From Pyrinomonadaceae bacterium (GTDB taxonomy: Bacteria; Acidobacteriota; Blastocatellia; Pyrinomonadales; Pyrinomonadaceae): DNA of 5,880 bases. This document shows positions 1 to 3,843 of this stretch, in pieces. The stretch is from positions 1-5,880 of the forward strand of contig JAICQI010000400.1 of the NCBI GenBank assembly GCA_025937955.1. Reading direction: 5' to 3'. The position numbers and the translations under genes are program-made. The notes below the pieces were generated by a model, which did no database searches, was not told the DNA's origin, and saw nothing but the letters and a program-made list of their open reading frames with translations. The stretch's first letter is position 1; each line of letters starts with the position of its first letter.

Positions 1-309
1 ATCCACAGTCGCGTTTTCAACTTTGCGGGGCCGTGAAGCTGTTGTGTTCGCGATGGGTGCATGAGACCCGTCGTCCAACTTTAGCACGTAAGCGCCGTGC
101 GGGCATGAAGACGAATTCGCCTGAGCGACGATCAAGTCTCCTTCAGGAATCGGAACTCCCTGACAGATTTTCAAAGTTTGGGCTCGCGCCGGATTGGCGG
201 GGGATCCAATTTTCGACGAGCTGCGTTTGGTGCTCTGGCTCCTCGTTTGGCCGAACACAATTGTGGATACAAGCGAAAGAACGAGGAAACCGGCGACTGC
301 GCACTTCAT
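1..309 (-). CDS. Small secreted protein of unknown function, 5' part (runs off left edge)
   Basis: An open frame of 103 codons starts at the ATG read at 309-307 and has no stop before base 1, so the C-terminus lies outside the window. The start is fixed by a textbook AGGAGGT five bases upstream (315-321). The N-terminus MKCAVAGFLVLSLVSTIVFG is a Sec signal peptide with likely cleavage between G20 and Q21. A low-complexity Ser/Arg/Lys linker covers about residues 22-46. It is followed by a compact segment with C49, the motif I-C-Q-G-V-P-I-P-E-G (48-57) and C69-P70, which could form one disulfide. From memory, similar C-x-G-x-x-I-P-x-G...C-P segments occur in secreted proteins of soil bacteria, but I cannot name a family. 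The product is probably periplasmic or extracellular. It is divergent from the membrane protein at 438. Function is unknown. Confidence 0.8.
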   Translation of the reverse strand, partial: MKCAVAGFLVLSLVSTIVFGQTRSQSTKRSSSKIGSPANPARAQTLKICQGVPIPEGDLIVAQANSSSCPHGAYVLKLDDGSHAPIANTTASRPRKVENATVD

Positions 310-314
310 GTCCT

Positions 315-321
315 ACCTCCT
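315..321 (-). promoter_or_regulatory. Shine-Dalgarno site of the left-edge secreted protein
   Basis: The minus strand reads AGGAGGT and then five bases before the ATG at 309. This strong match to the anti-SD supports the minus-strand gene over the plus-strand open frames that overlap it. Confidence 0.8.
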
Positions 322-346
322 AAATTGAACTTTGGAAGTGGCGGGC

Positions 347-352
347 ATTATA
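347..352 (-). promoter_or_regulatory. -10 hexamer (TATAAT) for the left-edge secreted protein
   Basis: The minus strand has a perfect TATAAT, which would start transcription near 340 and give a leader of about 31 nt before the SD-preceded ATG at 309. At 17-nt spacing the -35 position reads TGGTTC, which is poor. A better TTGACC (364-369) is only 11 nt away, too close for standard sigma70 use. The assignment rests on the -10 and its position. Confidence 0.45.
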
Positions 353-423
353 GTCGCGCAGCCGGTCAAGAACCATCCGGTAATGTTTTCTGAGATCATT
401 CGTGATAGTCGAAACACAAGTCC

Positions 424-431
424 GGGAGGAG
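424..431 (+). promoter_or_regulatory. Shine-Dalgarno site deciding the start at 438
   Basis: GGGAGGAG lies six bases before the ATG at 438. It lies inside any reading started from the in-frame GTG at 402, so it argues that 438 is the true start. Confidence 0.75.
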
Positions 432-437
432 ACGGAA

Positions 438-1100
438 ATGGGAATCGAACCGCTGATCGGCGTGCTTGGTTTCATGGGGACGCTGCTGCTCGTGCTGGTG
501 GGCTTGTTGAACTTCTCTATCTTCCGAAAACAGCTTCGGATTGCCAGGGAACAAATCGATACTGCTGTGCGACAACTGGAGATTGCCCAGAAGCAGCCAG
601 ACCTACACCTGATCCAACGAGCTGTCACTGAGACACAAAACCATCTCCTGCTCTTCGTCGAGCATCCGAAGCTGCGACCATACTTTTACAGTGAGGCTGA
701 GTGGAACGCAGGTGATGAGGTCTCGTTAGATGAGATCAAAGCGATGGCGGAACTCATGCTCAATAACTTCGCTTCGGCATTAATGCACTCAGCGGCCTTC
801 CCGGAATACCCGGTTCGCGGCGTCGATCGAATCATCATGTTTCACCTCCGTCGCAGTTCCGCGCTGCGCGAGTTTCTCCTCGAGAACTTCGAGCGCTTCC
901 CGTTCACCGGTTTGACGCTCCTGTCCCTCAAGAACGAAACGAGAGATCAGGTCGAGGCAGATCTTAAACGGCTCGTCGAAGCACCCAACGTAGATGATTC
1001 CGAGATCGAGCGTCGCAAGGGGTTGTTACAACTCTATCGGAAGGGCGAGGTGCGCGAGCCAATTGAGTTTACGGCGTACAGCATGAAGAGGCGGCGCTAG
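438..1100 (+). CDS. Membrane-anchored coiled-coil protein of unknown function (220 aa)
   Basis: I chose ATG 438 over the in-frame GTG 402 because of the strong GGGAGGAG six bases upstream, and because the protein then begins directly with its membrane segment. Residues about 4-25 (IEPLIGVLGFMGTLLLVLVGLL) form one hydrophobic helix. About 29-55 are a charged helical stretch (FRKQLRIAREQIDTAVRQLEIAQKQ, split here only for description) likely to form a coiled coil. The remainder, from about residue 57, looks like a soluble helical domain that includes the segment HPKLRPYFY and ends in the basic tail KRRR. The architecture is one N-terminal anchor, a coiled coil and a helical domain, probably facing the cytoplasm. 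It vaguely resembles hypothetical proteins whose helical domain follows a single membrane anchor, but no family can be named with confidence. It converges on the gene at 1121-1813 with a 20-bp gap. Confidence 0.8.
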   Translation: MGIEPLIGVLGFMGTLLLVLVGLLNFSIFRKQLRIAREQIDTAVRQLEIAQKQPDLHLIQRAVTETQNHLLLFVEHPKLRPYFYSEAEWNAGDEVSLDEIKAMAELMLNNFASALMHSAAFPEYPVRGVDRIIMFHLRRSSALREFLLENFERFPFTGLTLLSLKNETRDQVEADLKRLVEAPNVDDSEIERRKGLLQLYRKGEVREPIEFTAYSMKRRR

Positions 1101-1120
1101 CCTGGACGCTTAATGAGAGT

Positions 1121-1813
1121 TTACTTCCAAATAGAGCGCAGGCAGGCGGCGAGGCGTTCAGCGCCCTGGGTGGCAAATCCGCTCCAGGGAGACTGTGTTC
1201 GCCAATAACTTCGGAAGTCAGTACAGAGAAACTTTGCCTCACTAAGCTTGATACCAGCCACTTCAACCAGGAGTTTTTCATCAATCTTTGAGATTACTGG
1301 TTGACGAGTTCGCAACACCTTTATCACCGAGTCATTCTTAGCCAGAAGAGTCGAGACAGCCTGCATCACGGCATCAGCCTTCGGATTAGAACCTCTCTCA
1401 AATTCCATCCCATGAACGCGACTCACATATCTTTGGGCGAAACATTCTGCAAGCCCCTCTTCCAGGATCGTCGGGCCCCCGCCAAATCCTATCGGACTCA
1501 GCACATGAATCGCTTCATGAGCAAGTTCCAACGAAGCAAGCCAGGGCTTAATCCTTGACTCCCGACTAAGATATATTCTGGTCATCCGTAAGGGCCGCAA
1601 AATGTAAGTTCGCGAACTGGCACACTCAGTGATGCGAGGTACAGACAGTTGATATGAGTCATCTCTTGGTCCAAATTTAAGTTCAGCCTCTTTGAATATC
1701 CTCAGCAGTTCCTGCATCAATTTTTGTTCGTAAGACCGATCGCCCGCAGCTAACAAAAATTTTGTTTCTGCTTCAATCGCTAACAGATCTTCCATGAAGC
1801 GCAGAGTTCGCAT
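1121..1813 (-). CDS. HExxH metallopeptidase-like protein (gluzincin / peptidase MA-like), 230 aa
   Basis: The sequence holds H99-E100-A-I-H103, followed 16 residues later by E119 in the stretch T-I-L-E-E-G-L-A-E (115-123). HExxH plus a downstream E-G-x-A segment is the zinc-site pattern of gluzincin (MA clan) peptidases. H99 and H103 would be ligands, E100 the general base, and E119 (or E118/E123) the third ligand. A glycine-rich loop, GFGGGP (109-114), lies between. There is no signal peptide or membrane segment, so the protein is probably cytoplasmic. The C-terminal part is helical and unassigned. The substrate is unknown, and a non-proteolytic role cannot be excluded. The ATG at 1813 has no SD, but TATAGT lies exactly six bases upstream, suggesting a leaderless mRNA. 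An internal Met7 (ATG at 1795) is an alternative start, also without an SD. Neighbours give no pathway context. Confidence 0.75.
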   Translation of the reverse strand: MRTLRFMEDLLAIEAETKFLLAAGDRSYEQKLMQELLRIFKEAELKFGPRDDSYQLSVPRITECASSRTYILRPLRMTRIYLSRESRIKPWLASLELAHEAIHVLSPIGFGGGPTILEEGLAECFAQRYVSRVHGMEFERGSNPKADAVMQAVSTLLAKNDSVIKVLRTRQPVISKIDEKLLVEVAGIKLSEAKFLCTDFRSYWRTQSPWSGFATQGAERLAACLRSIWK

Positions 1814-1819
1814 GGCCTA

Positions 1820-1825
1820 ACTATA
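1820..1825 (-). promoter_or_regulatory. -10 hexamer (TATAGT) placed for leaderless transcription
   Basis: The minus strand reads TATAGT, then TAGGCC, then the ATG of the metallopeptidase-like gene. Six or seven bases is the usual distance from a -10 to the transcription start, so the mRNA could begin at the ATG itself. The -35 position at 17-nt spacing is a T-rich TTTTCT, a weak match. Confidence 0.45.
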
Positions 1826-1881
1826 TAACTGGCAAAGAGTGTAGAAAAGTGGGCACCGGTCCGAGGCGCTATTCTATTGCT

Positions 1882-1910
1882 TTGAGAACTTCAGGTCAGC
1901 GTGTTCTAAT
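1882..1910 (+). promoter_or_regulatory. Sigma70-like promoter upstream of the esterase
   Basis: TTGAGA (1882-1887) and TCTAAT (1905-1910) are separated by exactly 17 nt. Each matches its consensus hexamer at 5 of 6 positions, although the C in the second place of the -10 is unfavourable. The predicted start is near 1917, giving either a 207-nt esterase leader or, if the hairpin at 1955-1979 terminates, a short RNA of about 65-70 nt. Confidence 0.45.
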
Positions 1911-1954
1911 CTGTCCGCATCTCCCTTTCTTAGCCGTTTGGGTGAGGCGAACTG

Positions 1955-1985
1955 AGGGCTCGCATTCAATGCGGGCCTTTGGTTT
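1955..1985 (+). terminator. Hairpin with broken T tract: candidate terminator or attenuator
   Basis: Bases 1955-1964 pair with 1970-1979 over ten positions, eight Watson-Crick and two G-T, around the loop TTCAA. A T-rich but interrupted tail follows (CTTTGGTTTC). No plus-strand gene ends upstream, so if it terminates it would act on a transcript begun at the 1882-1910 promoter. The broken T tract makes read-through likely. Confidence 0.45.
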
Positions 1986-2110
1986 CTCAAATGAAGTCTG
2001 TTGTGATGCTTGCTTGGACGCCTGAAATGCTTGAAGCATGACCTCATCAATTTGCCAATCGCGGGCTACTCTAAGGCCGTTATTGGATCCATGAAAGAAT
2101 ATATTCAGCG

Positions 2111-2116
2111 AAGGAG
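2111..2116 (+). promoter_or_regulatory. Shine-Dalgarno site deciding the esterase start
   Basis: AAGGAG lies seven bases before ATG 2124. It selects this start over the in-frame ATGs at 2010 and 2091, which have no comparable site. Confidence 0.75.
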
Positions 2117-2123
2117 ATACTCG

Positions 2124-3269
2124 ATGCTGAAAGTGAACAGAGTCTCAACAGTTCTTCTAACCATTCTGCTTTTCACGCTCTTTTCGTCGGTTACTTTGAG
2201 TCAACAGGCAACCGTGCCTGCGACCGCAAGCAAACTGCTTGAATTAAAAATCCAGGCACCCTCATTGAAAGGAAACTTACTCGGCGATCCAACGGAACAA
2301 CCAATTTATGTGTATTTACCACCTGGATATGAAGGGTCGACAAAGCGGTATCCGACTTTGTACTTGCTTCATGGATTCACCAGCAACAGCAGCGTTTGGA
2401 TCAACGGGCAGTATCAGGGAATGAAACTTCAAACTTTGATGGACGATTCGATTAAGAACGGTAAAGTGCGCGAGATGATTGTCGTGGCCGCCAATGGTTC
2501 AAATGCCTACAAGGGGTCCTTCTATACGAATTCAGCGGTCACCGGCAATTGGGAAGATGTTATTGTTCGCGACCTCGTCAACTATGTCGACAGCAATTAC
2601 CGGACTATTCCACGCCCTGAAAGTCGTGGCATTGCAGGACACTCGATGGGCGGCTATGGATCAGTGATGCTCGGAATGAAACATCCCGAGCTCTTTAGTG
2701 CGGTGTACGCACTGAGCCCGTGTTGTCTGGCGATGGAAGCCGACATGGGTGAAGCAAATAGTGCCTGGCCTGGTGTACTCCAGCTCACTTCGAAGGACCA
2801 GCTGAGCGGTTTACCGCGCGGCTTCGTGCAGTTTTACCATTCAGCAATGGTCGCACTGTCAGCAGCCTTTTCACCAAATCCGAATCGTCCACCCTTTTTT
2901 GTAGATTTTCCGTTTGAAGCTAAGTCTGGAGTTTGCAATCCGCCCGCCGAAGGGAAGCTGCTAACCAAAACACCATGTGTGCAGAAAAACGAAGTGGTCT
3001 ACGCGAAATGGCGGTCCAGTTTTCCGGTCTACGTAGCAGAAGCAAATAAAGAAAACTTGAAGAAACTTCGCGGAATATTTCTCGACTACGGCGAAAAGGA
3101 AGAGTTTGAGCATATCCGCATGGGCGTGAGGCTCCTCTCAACAACCTTTTCAGAGTTGAACATTCCACACCACTTCGAAGTGTACGCGGACGGTAATCAC
3201 GGCAGTTTGATACGCCAGAGGATGGAGACAAGAGTCTTGCCGTTTTTTAATGAGAAGCTGGTATTTTAA
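2124..3269 (+). CDS. Secreted alpha/beta-hydrolase esterase (PF00756-type), 381 aa
   Basis: A carboxyl-ester hydrolase of the 'putative esterase' fold (esterase D, feruloyl esterase and antigen 85 relatives). Residues 1-26 are a Sec signal peptide (basic MLKVNR, then a hydrophobic core, cleavage near S26/Q27), so it acts outside the cytoplasm. The visible motifs are I-Y-V-Y-L-P-P-G-Y (61-69), the oxyanion strand L-L-H-G-F (81-85), the nucleophile elbow G-H-S-M-G-G with S174, and D-G-N-H-G with H359. The usual acid position (G-x-x-D-x-F) reads G-E-K-E-E-F (323-328), so Glu326 appears to replace Asp. Antigen 85 mycolyltransferases do use Glu. A long segment at about 200-300 separates the core strands and carries cysteines C200, C201, C271 and C285. 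The natural substrate is unknown. The start at 2124 is set by AAGGAG. The gene was probably once followed directly by the DUF6869 gene. Confidence 0.9.
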   Translation: MLKVNRVSTVLLTILLFTLFSSVTLSQQATVPATASKLLELKIQAPSLKGNLLGDPTEQPIYVYLPPGYEGSTKRYPTLYLLHGFTSNSSVWINGQYQGMKLQTLMDDSIKNGKVREMIVVAANGSNAYKGSFYTNSAVTGNWEDVIVRDLVNYVDSNYRTIPRPESRGIAGHSMGGYGSVMLGMKHPELFSAVYALSPCCLAMEADMGEANSAWPGVLQLTSKDQLSGLPRGFVQFYHSAMVALSAAFSPNPNRPPFFVDFPFEAKSGVCNPPAEGKLLTKTPCVQKNEVVYAKWRSSFPVYVAEANKENLKKLRGIFLDYGEKEEFEHIRMGVRLLSTTFSELNIPHHFEVYADGNHGSLIRQRMETRVLPFFNEKLVF

Positions 3270-3284
3270 GTATTCCTCTATTGC

Positions 3285-3293
3285 CTCTATGGA
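3285..3293. repeat. Left copy of 9-bp target-site duplication (CTCTATGGA)
   Basis: CTCTATGGA abuts the left end of the inverted-repeat element, and an identical copy abuts its right end at 3455-3463. The preceding base is also shared (C at 3284 and 3454), so a 10-bp duplication with 15-bp terminal repeats is equally possible. This copy carries the relic of the DUF6869 start codon at 3289-3291, from which only 13 codons can now be read. Confidence 0.8.
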
Positions 3294-3309
3294 GGCTTGC
3301 CTCAAAAGT

Positions 3310-3340
3310 AGTCAGTACCACCTGCGGTAGCGGGTGGGTC
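3310..3340 (+). repeat. REP-like hairpin arm, left copy
   Basis: Inside this arm CCACCTGC and GCGGGTGG flank the loop GGTA, giving a short imperfect palindrome (3318-3337) preceded by AGTCAGTA. A short hairpin with a conserved flank is the form of REP sequences mobilised by RAYT (TnpA-REP) transposases. The second arm lies in inverted orientation, as in a REPIN. REP status is inferred from form only, because no third copy lies in this window. Confidence 0.55.
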
Positions 3341-3386
3341 AACCATCGGCATTCAAAATCAATAGGAATATCGCATGCTCAACATC

Positions 3387-3417
3387 GACCCAGCCGCTAC
3401 CGCAGGTGGTACTGACT
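3387..3417 (-). repeat. REP-like hairpin arm, right inverted copy
   Basis: Reverse complement of the 3310-3340 arm with a single difference (read on the minus strand, GCGGCTGG replaces GCGGGTGG), which weakens its own small hairpin by one pair but leaves the long arm-to-arm pairing nearly intact. Confidence 0.55.
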
Positions 3418-3454
3418 TCGATGCAAGTGCGACGCGCCACTTTTGAGGCAAGCC

Positions 3455-3463
3455 CTCTATGGA
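3455..3463. repeat. Right copy of 9-bp target-site duplication, contains a start codon
   Basis: CTCTATGGA directly follows the right terminal repeat. Its ATG (3459-3461) is the start of the DUF6869 gene, so insertion left the coding sequence whole but replaced everything upstream of it. Confidence 0.8.
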
Positions 3464-3839
3464 TCAAGCAGAGCTCGATAAAATCGTCACAGCATGGATC
3501 GCGGCGCAGCAAGCGAAGCAGGGGTCGCCCGAATATGCAACGAATAGGTGGGCCGTCTCAGAAGTTATGGACTGGGAACTGGAAAGCCAGGGAGATCGGC
3601 TGTGGCAATTCATTCTCGAAATTTACAAACGTGATCTCCCCGACAAAGTAATTGGTGTTCTCGCTGCTGGTCCACTTGAGGATCTTCTCGCCAAACGAGG
3701 CGTGGATTTCATCGATCGCGTCGAGGAACTGGCGCGAAAAGATCCCAAATTCAACTACTTGCTCGGAGGCGTTTGGCGTAATGCCATGACCGACGAAGTC
3801 TGGCAACGTGTCCAGGCAATTCGGAACCACGTTTGGTGA
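3459..3839 (+). CDS. DUF6869-type small protein, 126 aa, function unknown
   Basis: The C-terminal half carries the pattern I recognise for DUF6869: A-G-P-L-E-D-L-L (about 69-76), then F-I-D-R-V-E (83-88), D-P-K-F (94-97), L-L-G-G-V-W (100-105) and D-E-V-W-Q-R-V (111-117). The N-terminal half is an amphipathic helical region (MDQAELDKIVTAWIAAQQ). There is no signal peptide or membrane segment, so it should be cytoplasmic. The length looks complete, and the opening M-D-Q-A-E-L is a natural start. No function is established that I know of. The ATG lies inside the target duplication of the upstream element. The only SD-like bases, GAGG at 3445-3448, belong to the element's terminal repeat and are 10 nt away, so expression may differ from the ancestral state. 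The gene ends 4 bp from the convergent sulfatase gene. Confidence 0.85.
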   Translation: MDQAELDKIVTAWIAAQQAKQGSPEYATNRWAVSEVMDWELESQGDRLWQFILEIYKRDLPDKVIGVLAAGPLEDLLAKRGVDFIDRVEELARKDPKFNYLLGGVWRNAMTDEVWQRVQAIRNHVW

Positions 3840-3843
3840 AGAG

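Larger units (their letters stand above)
310..437. other. 128-bp divergent intergenic region
   Basis: This spacer separates two divergent genes and holds the SD and TATAAT of the minus gene (315-321, 347-352) and the SD of the plus gene (424-431). On the plus strand TTGAAC (325-330) and TATAGT (350-355) are 19 nt apart, a marginal promoter that would overlap the minus-strand -10. I see no other strong plus promoter, and no repeat or RNA gene. Confidence 0.5.
1814..2123. other. 310-bp divergent intergenic region upstream of the esterase
   Basis: No coding region is supported here. An in-frame upstream ATG at 2010 would add 38 charged residues ahead of a normal signal peptide, and I do not believe it. 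The region holds the leaderless-type -10 of the minus gene (1820-1825), a sigma70-like plus promoter (1882-1910), a terminator-like hairpin (1955-1979), a small imperfect ATGCTT/AAGCAT palindrome near 2027-2039, a perfect GAATATATTC palindrome (2097-2106) and the esterase SD (2111-2116). Confidence 0.6.
3294..3454. mobile_element. 161-bp MITE/REPIN-like non-autonomous element
   Basis: The element has perfect 16-bp terminal inverted repeats, GGCTTGCCTCAAAAGT at 3294-3309 and its complement at 3439-3454. A nested second pair of 31-bp arms (3310-3340 and 3387-3417) matches at 30 of 31 positions. Nine-base direct repeats flank it exactly. The right half has 21 extra bases (3418-3438) between the outer and inner arms, and the unpaired centre is 46 bp (3341-3386). 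It encodes nothing, so it must be moved in trans by a transposase not present here. A 9-bp duplication occurs in several DDE families (IS1, IS4 and IS256 among them), so no family is assigned. It sits between the esterase and the DUF6869 gene. As RNA the arms would fold into a long stem that could affect transcript stability or read-through. Confidence 0.8.

Noticed and set aside
33..393. Two overlapping plus-strand open frames at the left end
   Set aside because: They lie opposite the secreted-protein gene, which has a strong SD, a signal peptide and an uninterrupted frame to the edge; the plus frames have neither an SD nor a recognisable domain.
402..437. GTG start 12 codons upstream of the coiled-coil protein
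   Set aside because: The strong SD (424-431) is placed for ATG 438, and the extension adds only charged residues before a membrane helix.
1900..1935. T-arm-like GTTCTAATC as a possible tRNA remnant
   Set aside because: The purine at the conserved loop position is missing, and no acceptor stem, anticodon arm or CCA-like end can be drawn.
2097..2106. Perfect palindrome GAATATATTC just before the esterase SD
   Set aside because: Ten AT-rich bases are too short and unplaced to call an operator without a second copy or a known regulator.
2010..2123. 38-residue N-terminal extension of the esterase
   Set aside because: It would bury a normal signal peptide behind a charged, non-conserved-looking stretch, and AAGGAG is placed for ATG 2124.
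3289..3330. Short reading frame from the duplicated left ATG
   Set aside because: Only 13 codons before TAG, running into the terminal repeat and REP arm; it is a relic of the target duplication, not a gene.
3294..3454. Element as a CRISPR repeat pair or as an intrinsic terminator of the esterase
   Set aside because: The repeats are inverted, not direct, with no spacers. There is no T tract, and the target duplication explains the structure as an insertion.
3334..3651. Open frame across the inverted-repeat element into the DUF6869 gene
   Set aside because: It starts inside the REP-like arm and runs out of frame with the recognisable DUF6869 protein.
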